DNA of 5,923 nucleotides from an uncultured Candidatus Saccharibacteria bacterium (GTDB lineage Bacteria > Patescibacteriota > Saccharimonadia > Saccharimonadales > Saccharimonadaceae), in NCBI GenBank assembly GCA_946185175.1, contig CAMHIH010000045.1, forward strand, positions 1-5,923, read 5' to 3'. Of this stretch, positions 1 through 5,326 are shown in pieces (position 1 is the first letter of the stretch; each line of letters starts with the position of its first letter). Below the pieces are notes generated by a model. The model was not told the DNA's origin. It saw nothing but the letters and a program-made list of their open reading frames with translations, and did no database searches. Made by a program: the position numbers and the translations under genes.

Positions 1-18
1 GGGCGGTATTTTGATGCC

Positions 19-2031
19 TTAACGCTCGTCCGTTAAGCCAACTAGTTCATGATTGAGGTTTCCTGACCAGAGAGAATCAATCATGAAACGTGGTGCACCC
101 TGGGACTTATAACTTTCAGCAAGTTTTCTGACTCGATTCCTCGTTCGTGATACGAGTGGCTGATACTTGCTTCCGATATTATTTGGCCAATCTTTTGAGA
201 AGTCGGACACAAAACTATTCCAGAATTGCTCGAAACCGGCTTTACTATAACTATCATTTCCTGAAGTCAATTCGCTAAAACGGCAAATTTCCTTGAAGCC
301 GGGATCGAAAGCTAACTCGGTGTAGTCTTTTTTACTAATGCCGCGCATAGCATAAGTAGCCATTCTCTCCATATATGATAAACTCTGGATTATTTTCGGG
401 TCGAGGCAGGCTTCGCCCTGGTGTTCAGCGAGAAAATCATTAAATCTCTCAATGATTTTTGCAACATCATTAAATTCGACGCCGACCTCGCCATTACCAA
501 AATCGACTACTTTTAAGCCCTCAATCATAGTGTCGACATCTTCAATGCCACACTTTGGCTTTTCGAGAGAAGCTTGCCGAGTATTTTGCTCGAGTCGGCG
601 CAGAACGTCAATTGCTGGCTGGTCATATTGACTCTCGACGCCGTAGTTTATACTTCTAACAATTGTTCGGTCATAATTCGACAGGTCCATACAGAGCTCG
701 CCGTCAAAACCGCCATACAAATAATAATTTCCATTTTCCTTACGGTCATTTACGATGGCCTGCAGGCGTTCTCTTGCGGCGGCATTAGCCTCGGAATCAT
801 CCTTCGTGTCATAATAGGCGACCATTGCTTCTAGCAACTCATGTATACCAGGACGTTCGTCGTGAATGAAGTCTCGGCCGCTCCAAAGGCAACCCATCAA
901 GGCGGCGGCATCATTTCGGTTTTGCTCAAAGCGCGCAAAATCACTTGTAGGAATTTCGCGATAAATCTGCATTAAATCCCGGATATTTCTCGGACTAGCA
1001 CCAAGTACTAGGGAATGCAATGTAAAATCAGAAATACCAAAAGTATCAGGTGAGGTACCGAAAGAGTTAGATGCTTTCATGAGTGATTCGACGCGCGGAT
1101 CATTTTGGTCAATCATCGGAAAAACCCGATCTCTGAAAACGACTAATTTTTGCATATCAAAGCCATGTTTGCCATATAACCGTAGCAGGTCTGTCTTTCG
1201 ATGATATTTCGCGCCATTAATCAAATTTTCTGGTCTACCGATTAAATCTTTAATGATGTCAATGTAACCACTAAAAACATCCGGATCACCACTTTGAGAG
1301 GCGAACTCTAGGGCCTCGTCGAAATAGCTGGAAGGATTGTGATATTCTTCTTGTGGCGCGTTTGATATCTCAATTATTCCATCCATGAAACGCTTCGCCA
1401 TGTCGTTGGCATCAAAATCATTATCCCAATGATTAATGAACGCAATCATTGCATTCTTCGGAAAACTATGATGCATATCAAAGGAGTCTTGGTTGACTTC
1501 GGCAAAACGGCTATTAAAATAACCGAAACTATTAAAAATCTTATTTACGGAATCCATATCGGCCCTAGCAAGTTTCTTCATCATGTCGAAAGACCGACCG
1601 CTGTGCATACCAAGTTGACTACAGAGACGAATACATAACTCAATGGCATCGTCGGTTTTATCGGTCTCAATCGAATTTTCGCTTAAATATTGCATAAAAC
1701 GCTTGCGAATGTTGCCGTCGGGCTCAACATCTGGATTAAAAAAGATGTATTCAGGTTTTTGGGCGACTTCTGGCTTTGTCGACACAGATTCGTTACCTTG
1801 CTTCGTAGGTCCAAATTGAGCCTTGTCCCAGTCAATATTGTCCCAGTCGTAATCCCACTCGCCACCGAAAGCCGAACCAAAGTCGTCCGAGTCGTCTCCG
1901 CCCCATTCGTCATCGGAGTCTGGGTAGTCAACGTCGATAGTAAAACCTTTCTTTGGCTGGGGCTCCTCGACGAGAGAATCATCCCCAGGATTGTAGGAAA
2001 AGGATTCTTTCATAAAATTAGTATATCGCAT
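19..2031 (-). CDS. Hypothetical acidic, helix-rich protein (up to 670 aa), divergent from the S10 operon
   Basis: I do not recognise this protein and assign no function. It is intact, running from an ATG at 2031 to a TAA at 19-21. A second in-frame ATG at 2013 (residue 7, MKESFSYNPG) may be the true start, because a -10-like box just upstream would place the transcript start there and neither ATG has a Shine-Dalgarno. The N-terminus (residues about 31-72) is low-complexity, very rich in Asp/Glu with Trp at 43, 59, 63 and 68 and several Tyr/Phe/Gly, and is probably disordered. From about residue 95 to the end the sequence looks like a succession of amphipathic helices separated by short Pro/Gly/Asn loops, possibly a helical-repeat (TPR/HEAT-like) fold, but I see no clear periodic repeat. 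There is no signal peptide, no membrane segment, and no Walker, protease or nuclease motif. Four Cys (133, 137, 381, 447) are visible in the middle and two more pairings are unclear, so no zinc site is proposed. It is transcribed away from the ribosomal operon. Coding is supported by the 2-kb open frame and plausible protein composition; lineage-specific conservation is inferred only. Confidence 0.85.
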   Translation of the reverse strand: MRYTNFMKESFSYNPGDDSLVEEPQPKKGFTIDVDYPDSDDEWGGDDSDDFGSAFGGEWDYDWDNIDWDKAQFGPTKQGNESVSTKPEVAQKPEYIFFNPDVEPDGNIRKRFMQYLSENSIETDKTDDAIELCIRLCSQLGMHSGRSFDMMKKLARADMDSVNKIFNSFGYFNSRFAEVNQDSFDMHHSFPKNAMIAFINHWDNDFDANDMAKRFMDGIIEISNAPQEEYHNPSSYFDEALEFASQSGDPDVFSGYIDIIKDLIGRPENLINGAKYHRKTDLLRLYGKHGFDMQKLVVFRDRVFPMIDQNDPRVESLMKASNSFGTSPDTFGISDFTLHSLVLGASPRNIRDLMQIYREIPTSDFARFEQNRNDAAALMGCLWSGRDFIHDERPGIHELLEAMVAYYDTKDDSEANAAARERLQAIVNDRKENGNYYLYGGFDGELCMDLSNYDRTIVRSINYGVESQYDQPAIDVLRRLEQNTRQASLEKPKCGIEDVDTMIEGLKVVDFGNGEVGVEFNDVAKIIERFNDFLAEHQGEACLDPKIIQSLSYMERMATYAMRGISKKDYTELAFDPGFKEICRFSELTSGNDSYSKAGFEQFWNSFVSDFSKDWPNNIGSKYQPLVSRTRNRVRKLAESYKSQGAPRFMIDSLWSGNLNHELVGLTDER
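2020..2025 (-). promoter_or_regulatory. Candidate -10 box for the minus-strand gene, predicting a leaderless mRNA
   Basis: On the minus strand the hexamer TATACT (5 of 6 matches to TATAAT) ends 7 nt before the A of the in-frame ATG at 2013. That is the normal distance from a -10 box to a transcription start, so the mRNA would begin at or next to that ATG. No good -35 hexamer is visible at 16-19 nt upstream (for example CGAATT or TCGAAT), and there is no Shine-Dalgarno before either ATG. The assignment rests on position and hexamer match alone. Confidence 0.4.
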
Positions 2032-2072
2032 CGGGAGCTATGAATTCGATAAAACCAGCCAAACTCCGATGA

Positions 2073-2086
2073 AATTGTTGACAATT
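2073..2086. repeat. Perfect 6+6 inverted repeat overlapping the S10 operon -35 box
   Basis: AATTGT-TG-ACAATT is a perfect inverted repeat with a 2-nt centre. Its right half contains most of the TTGACA -35 hexamer (2078-2083). The arms do not extend further (A opposite A). A dimeric regulator could bind here and block the operon promoter, but a chance palindrome built around a consensus -35 is also possible in AT-rich DNA. Confidence 0.4.
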
Positions 2087-2107
2087 AGGGGTCAAATATG
2101 CTAAAAT
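2078..2107 (+). promoter_or_regulatory. Strong sigma70-type promoter of the S10 operon (extended -10)
   Basis: A perfect -35 hexamer TTGACA (2078-2083) is followed by an 18-nt spacer and the -10 TAAAAT (2102-2107, 5 of 6 matches to consensus). An upstream TG one base before it (2099-2100, then C) makes an extended -10. The transcription start is expected at about 2114, giving a leader of about 100 nt before rplC. A near-consensus promoter fits the high expression required of ribosomal proteins. No other promoter-like sequence of comparable quality is seen inside the operon. Confidence 0.8.
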
Positions 2108-2132
2108 TAAACGCGTATATTAAAAGTAACGT

Positions 2133-2190
2133 CACATTGGCGCAAGAGTTAGGTCCAGCAGAGAGATGGATACCGCTCATAAGCCAAGTG
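2133..2190 (+). promoter_or_regulatory. Structured 5' leader of the S10 operon, candidate autoregulatory element
   Basis: CAC (2133-2135) and TTGGC (2137-2141) can pair with GCCAA (2183-2187) and GTG (2188-2190), giving an 8-bp stem with one bulged A (2136). The 41-nt interior can form an inner hairpin: GGT+CC (2152-2156) with GG+ACC (2168-2174, two bulged bases) around an 11-nt loop. The element ends about ten bases before the rplC Shine-Dalgarno. In Escherichia coli the S10 operon is controlled by L4 through its leader; no sequence resemblance to that leader is claimed, and a role here is inference from position and pairing. Confidence 0.35.
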
Positions 2191-2200
2191 ATTTTAATGG

Positions 2201-2207
2201 GAAAGGA
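2201..2207 (+). promoter_or_regulatory. Shine-Dalgarno that fixes the rplC start
   Basis: GAAAGGA lies 9 nt before the ATG at 2217. An upstream in-frame ATG at 2166 would add 17 residues (MDTAHKPSDFNGKGRPK) that no bacterial L3 has, it has only a poor purine stretch before it, and it falls inside the folded leader. The start at 2217 is therefore preferred. Confidence 0.8.
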
Positions 2208-2216
2208 CGCCCAAAG

Positions 2217-2837
2217 ATGAAAATCATCCTCGGCACCAAGATTGGTATGACCCAGATCATCGGTGAAGATGGCGTAGTTACCCCCGTAACTATCCTTCAA
2301 GCCGGCCCATGCACGGTGACTCAGACTAAGTCTGTCGAAACCGACGGATATAGCGCTGTGCAATTGGCATTTGGTCAGGGTAAGAATCTGAGCAAGGCCG
2401 TGTCCGGACACGTCAAAAAAGCCGGAAAAGATATTAACCCTAAGTACATTCGTGAATTCCGCGTCGAAGAAATCCCTGCAGATTTAAGCCTCGGTAGCGA
2501 GCTTACTGTCAGCGAATTCGCTCTCGGCGACAAAGTCCAAGTTACTGGCACCAGCAAGGGTAAAGGTTTCGCTGGCACCGTCAAGCGTCACAACTTCCAA
2601 GAATCCCGCAACACGCACGGTTTCAAGGGAGATATTCGCAAAGTCGGTTCTATCGGCTCCATGTATCCACAAAAAGTCTTCAAGGGCAAGAAGATGGCTG
2701 GCCGTATGGGCCACGATCGCGTCACTGTCAAGAACCTCACGGTTTCCTACATTGATGCAGAACACAACCTTATTGGCCTCAAAGGCGCAGTGCCTGGTCC
2801 AAACAAAGGTCTCGTAATGGTCGAGGGAAAGGAGTAA
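2217..2837 (+). CDS. rplC: 50S ribosomal protein L3 (uL3)
   Basis: L3 is an early-assembly 23S rRNA-binding protein whose globular domain sits on the 50S surface and whose long loop reaches towards the peptidyl-transferase centre. The 206-aa product starts with the family signature MKIILGTKIGMTQ. It carries GTSKGKGFAG (111-120) followed by the RHNF segment, VFKGKKMAGRMG (154-165) and KGAVPG (189-194), all hallmarks of bacterial L3. Length is normal (E. coli about 209). The loop just before VFKG reads GSIGSMYPQK (144-153). It is about one residue shorter than many bacterial forms and lacks the Gln that PrmB methylates in E. coli L3. It is the first gene of this operon, directly behind the promoter and leader; rpsJ, which usually precedes it, is not here. 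Its last codons (GGA AAG GAG) form the Shine-Dalgarno of rplD, whose ATG begins 1 nt after the stop. Confidence 0.97.
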   Translation: MKIILGTKIGMTQIIGEDGVVTPVTILQAGPCTVTQTKSVETDGYSAVQLAFGQGKNLSKAVSGHVKKAGKDINPKYIREFRVEEIPADLSLGSELTVSEFALGDKVQVTGTSKGKGFAGTVKRHNFQESRNTHGFKGDIRKVGSIGSMYPQKVFKGKKMAGRMGHDRVTVKNLTVSYIDAEHNLIGLKGAVPGPNKGLVMVEGKE

Positions 2838-2838
2838 T

Positions 2839-3441
2839 ATGGCAGAAGCAAAATTGAATAAAGATATCTTCGGCCTCTCCGTCGATAATCACGAATTAGT
2901 TAAATTAGCTTACGATGCGTATCTCGCAAACTCCCGTAGCTCACACGCGAAGACTCTCAAACGCGGTGAAGTTCGTGGTGGTGGCAAGAAACCATGGAAG
3001 CAAAAAGGTACTGGTCGTGCACGTTTCGGTTCGACTCGTAACCCAATTTGGCGCCACGGTGGCGTAGCCTTCGGTCGTACTGGCGAAGAAAACTTCACCA
3101 AGAAAATCAGCAAGGCCGCAAAACTTCAAGCCGTTCGCCAAGCACTATCTATGCAGAATGCCGACAAGGCAATCAGCACAGTTGCAAAATTTGACGCCAA
3201 GAGCGGCAAAACCAAAGACGCAATCAAAGAACTCAAGATTGAGTCTAGTAAGAATTACCTCGTTGTAGTTCCAGAAAAAACCGAAAGCATCCTACGTGCA
3301 ACCAATAATATTGCCAATGTTAAGGTAGTTCGCCCAACTTATCTCAACGTTTTCGATATCCTCAATGCTGACCAAATCATCATTGTCGAATCCGCTCTCG
3401 CGGCAATCGAAAACTGGCTCATCGGAAAGGAGAATGCATAA
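2839..3441 (+). CDS. rplD: 50S ribosomal protein L4 (uL4)
   Basis: L4 binds 23S rRNA domain I early in assembly, and its extended loop forms part of the exit-tunnel constriction with L22. In E. coli it is also the repressor of the S10 operon. The 200-aa product has the expected length. The tunnel loop is clearly visible at residues 42-80: GKKPWKQKGTGRAR (49-62), then NPIWRHGGVAFG (68-79). K56, in the QKG position equivalent to E. coli K63 (a macrolide-resistance site), is retained. The C-terminal Rossmann-like half contains NYLVVV and the NVFDIL-ADQIIIVESAL segment typical of the family. The start ATG sits 4 nt after AAAGGAG (2828-2834), inside the end of rplC. Its TAA shares a base with the rplW ATG (TAATG), which suggests translational coupling. 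Whether it represses its own leader here is unknown. Confidence 0.97.
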   Translation: MAEAKLNKDIFGLSVDNHELVKLAYDAYLANSRSSHAKTLKRGEVRGGGKKPWKQKGTGRARFGSTRNPIWRHGGVAFGRTGEENFTKKISKAAKLQAVRQALSMQNADKAISTVAKFDAKSGKTKDAIKELKIESSKNYLVVVPEKTESILRATNNIANVKVVRPTYLNVFDILNADQIIIVESALAAIENWLIGKENA

Positions 3442-3779
3442 TGTTAATTCGTCCGATTCAAACCGAGAAAGCCTATCGCGAACAAACCAAGCGCGGCTAC
3501 ATGTTCATCGTTCCAAGCGATGCCAGCAAGCAAGCCGTCGCCAAGCAGGTTAGCGAACAATTTGGCGTAACCGTCACCTCAGTTCGCATTACCATTCGTA
3601 AGGGCAAAGCTACTAAATATAGCAAAGGCAAACACGCCTATCCTGGTACCACTTATCGCCAAGACAAGAAAATCGCTTTCGTCACCCTGAAAGACGGCGA
3701 TTCCATCAAAATCTTCGACGAAGAACCAGTAGAAGAAGAAAAAACCGACAAGAAATCCGACAAGGGAGGAGATAAATAA
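3441..3779 (+). CDS. rplW: 50S ribosomal protein L23 (uL23) with acidic/charged C-terminal tail
   Basis: L23 sits at the mouth of the exit tunnel and is the docking site for trigger factor, SRP and the translocon. The 112-aa product has the family start IRPIQTEKAY. E9 in TEK aligns with E. coli E18, the trigger-factor contact. The fold continues through the conserved GVTVTSVRI strand, the basic RKGKATKYSKGKH loop that enters rRNA, and KKIAFVTLKDGDSI. The core ends near residue 92; residues 93-112 form an added tail rich in Glu, Lys and Asp (DEEPVEEEKTDKKSDKGGDK), making it longer than E. coli L23 (100 aa). GGAAAGGAG (3424-3432) inside rplD is its Shine-Dalgarno, 8 nt from the ATG. Both ends overlap their neighbours by 1 nt. 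The tail's final codons also supply the rplB ribosome-binding site. Confidence 0.96.
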   Translation: MLIRPIQTEKAYREQTKRGYMFIVPSDASKQAVAKQVSEQFGVTVTSVRITIRKGKATKYSKGKHAYPGTTYRQDKKIAFVTLKDGDSIKIFDEEPVEEEKTDKKSDKGGDK

Positions 3780-4615
3780 TGAGTATTAAAGCTTATCGCC
3801 CAACCACGCCGGCTCAACGTCAAAAAACCACCCAAGATTTTGACATGATTACCACTCGTAAGCCACTCAAAAGCTTGGTAAAAAGCAAGAAACAACAAGC
3901 CGGTAAGAATAACTCCGGTCGCATTACGGTCCGCCATCGTGGCGGTGGCGTCAAACGTCATTATCGTATCTTGACTCATAATCTCCCAGCCGGACTCAAA
4001 CTCCGCGTCGAGGAAATCGAATACGATCCAAACCGCAGTGCACGTATTGCTCGTGTTAAAGATCAAAATGGCGTTTATTACTACGTAACCGCCGACACCA
4101 ACATGCACAAAGGCTTCGAATTCCAAACCGGAGAAGAGGCTCCAATCGAGACCAGCAACCGCTTAACTCTCGAGCAGATTCCAGTTGGTACGCAAATTTA
4201 CGCAATCGAACTTACCCCAGGCAAGGGCGCACAAGCTGTTCGCGCAGCTGGCGCATCCGCTCAGCTTATGGCAAAAGAAAACGGCTATGCCACGATTCGC
4301 ATGCCATCTGGCGAAGTTCGCAAAGTATTAACTAGCTGCAGCGCCAACATCGGCGTAGTTGGCAACGTTCAGCACCAAAACATCAAAATCGGTTCAGCAG
4401 GCCGCAAACGCCGCAAAGGCATTCGCCCAACTGTCCGTGGTGTCGTAATGAACGCTACAGATCACCCACACGGTGGTGGTGACGGTGGTCGTCACGGTTC
4501 CGGTAAGGCTCCACGCACACCATGGGGTCAACTCACTTTGGGTTACCGCACCCGTCACAACAAGAAAACTAACAAGATGATTGTCCGCAGTCGTCATGAA
4601 GGAAAGAGGAAATAG
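3779..4615 (+). CDS. rplB: 50S ribosomal protein L2 (uL2)
   Basis: L2 is a primary 23S rRNA-binding protein needed for subunit association and tRNA positioning near the peptidyl-transferase centre. The 278-aa product matches the family length. The N-terminal RNA-binding part has GRITVRHRGGGVKRHYR (47-63), followed by the OB-fold. The SH3-like domain follows, and the C-terminal signature DHPHGGG (228-234) is intact, including the His equivalent to the functionally critical E. coli H229. KAPRTPWGQLTLGYRTR (243-259) and a basic tail close the protein. The insertion-like GDGGRHGSGK after DHPHGG and the N-terminal SLVKSKKQQAGKNN look like CPR/Saccharibacteria versions, from memory. The Shine-Dalgarno GGGAGGAG (3764-3771) lies 7 nt upstream inside rplW, and the ATG overlaps the rplW TAA by one base. 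It is the only gene here ending in TAG. Confidence 0.98.
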   Translation: MSIKAYRPTTPAQRQKTTQDFDMITTRKPLKSLVKSKKQQAGKNNSGRITVRHRGGGVKRHYRILTHNLPAGLKLRVEEIEYDPNRSARIARVKDQNGVYYYVTADTNMHKGFEFQTGEEAPIETSNRLTLEQIPVGTQIYAIELTPGKGAQAVRAAGASAQLMAKENGYATIRMPSGEVRKVLTSCSANIGVVGNVQHQNIKIGSAGRKRRKGIRPTVRGVVMNATDHPHGGGDGGRHGSGKAPRTPWGQLTLGYRTRHNKKTNKMIVRSRHEGKRK

Positions 4616-4618
4616 TCT

Positions 4619-4909
4619 ATGTCTAGATCTCTAAAGAAAGGGCCTTTTGTGGACTACAAGCTTCAGAAGAAAATTGAAGCTCTTTCCGCTGAAGACCGTA
4701 CTATTGTCAAAACCTGGGCACGTCAATCGACTATCAGCCCAGAGATGGTTGGTCGCACCATCGCCGTCCATAATGGCCGCGTTCATGTTCCGGTATTCGT
4801 AACCGAAAACATGGTTGGCCACAAACTCGGCGAATTCGCGCCAACTCGTAAATTTAAGCGCCATGGCGGCAAGAAAGCTGCCGAAGCCGCAGCAAAGAAG
4901 GGGGCATAA
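4619..4909 (+). CDS. rpsS: 30S ribosomal protein S19 (uS19)
   Basis: S19 sits in the 30S head, binds 16S rRNA together with S13 and contacts the A/P-site tRNA region and bridge B1a. The 96-aa product shows the complete family pattern: MSRSLKKGPFVD at the start, TWARQSTI (32-39), P-EMVGRTIAVHNGR (41-54), and GHKLGEFAPTRKF with the following KRHGG (67-84). Residues 85-96 form a short Lys/Ala tail (KKAAEAAAKKGA) beyond the conserved core. The gene begins 3 nt after the rplB stop. AGAGGA (4605-4610) inside the last rplB codons is its Shine-Dalgarno, 8 nt from the ATG. Its own tail codons (GAAGGGGG, 4897-4904) serve as the rplV ribosome-binding site. Confidence 0.97.
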   Translation: MSRSLKKGPFVDYKLQKKIEALSAEDRTIVKTWARQSTISPEMVGRTIAVHNGRVHVPVFVTENMVGHKLGEFAPTRKFKRHGGKKAAEAAAKKGA

Positions 4910-4912
4910 TCC

Positions 4913-5326
4913 ATGGCTACTAAATCTGCACACGCATATATTAAAGGTATCGACGTACAGCCACGCAAGACCAACATTGTTGCTAGCCTTGTCCGTGACC
5001 GCTATGTCGCCGACGCCGTCGTGATTCTTGAGAATACACCACGCCGCGCCGCAAAGCCTGTAATGAAGGCAATTCAATCCGCCGCCGCCAATCTAATGCA
5101 AAGTGGTAGCATCGATACGAAAACCATCGCAATTAACCGCATCACGGTTACTGCCGGTACTCGCATGCGTCGCTACGTACCAGCTAGCCGCGGTCGCGCA
5201 TTGCCTTATGAAAAGATTTCGTCCAACATCTTTGTTGAGGTCGTAGGCGAAGAAAAAGCCAAAAAAGCTGCAGCAAAAGCTGATGACGCAAAGAAGGCTG
5301 ATAAGAAAGAAAAGGAGAGCAAGTAA
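4913..5326 (+). CDS. rplV: 50S ribosomal protein L22 (uL22) with charged C-terminal extension
   Basis: L22 spans the 50S subunit; its long beta-hairpin lines the exit tunnel opposite L4. The 137-aa product contains the typical helical core (QPRKTNIVASLVRDR, RAAKPVMKAIQSAAANL) and the hairpin GTRMRRYVPASRGRA (82-96). Within it MRR (85-87) corresponds to the E. coli MKR whose deletion gives erythromycin resistance, and G94/A96 correspond to positions sensed by stalling peptides. The return strand LPYEKISSNIFVEV departs from the usual basic R-x-x-KRTSHI pattern. Residues about 113-137 are a Lys/Ala/Asp/Glu-rich tail, making the protein about 27 residues longer than the 110-aa E. coli form. It starts 3 nt after rpsS. 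Its TAA overlaps the rpsC ATG by one base, and AAAGGAG (5311-5317) within the tail is the rpsC ribosome-binding site. Confidence 0.96.
   Translation: MATKSAHAYIKGIDVQPRKTNIVASLVRDRYVADAVVILENTPRRAAKPVMKAIQSAAANLMQSGSIDTKTIAINRITVTAGTRMRRYVPASRGRALPYEKISSNIFVEVVGEEKAKKAAAKADDAKKADKKEKESK

Noticed and set aside
1..18. Terminator or start of another gene after the minus-strand stop
   Set aside because: Only 18 bases are available, with no hairpin or T-run that could be assessed.
1690..2043. 117-codon plus-strand open frame opposite the N-terminal part of the unknown minus-strand gene
   Set aside because: It has no Shine-Dalgarno or promoter, and its hydrophobic composition results from reading the Asp/Glu-rich region backwards. 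The minus-strand frame is far longer.
2166..2216. N-terminal extension of L3 from the ATG at 2166
   Set aside because: The 17 extra residues have no counterpart in L3 proteins. The good Shine-Dalgarno at 2201-2207 serves the ATG at 2217.
3653..4126. 157-codon minus-strand open frame opposite rplW/rplB
   Set aside because: It lies antisense to two well-supported ribosomal genes, has no ribosome-binding site or recognisable composition, and is explained by codon bias of the plus-strand genes.
4631..5077. 148-codon minus-strand open frame opposite rpsS/rplV
   Set aside because: It is antisense to rpsS and rplV, has no independent start signals, and its Cys/Trp-rich translation is unlike a real protein.
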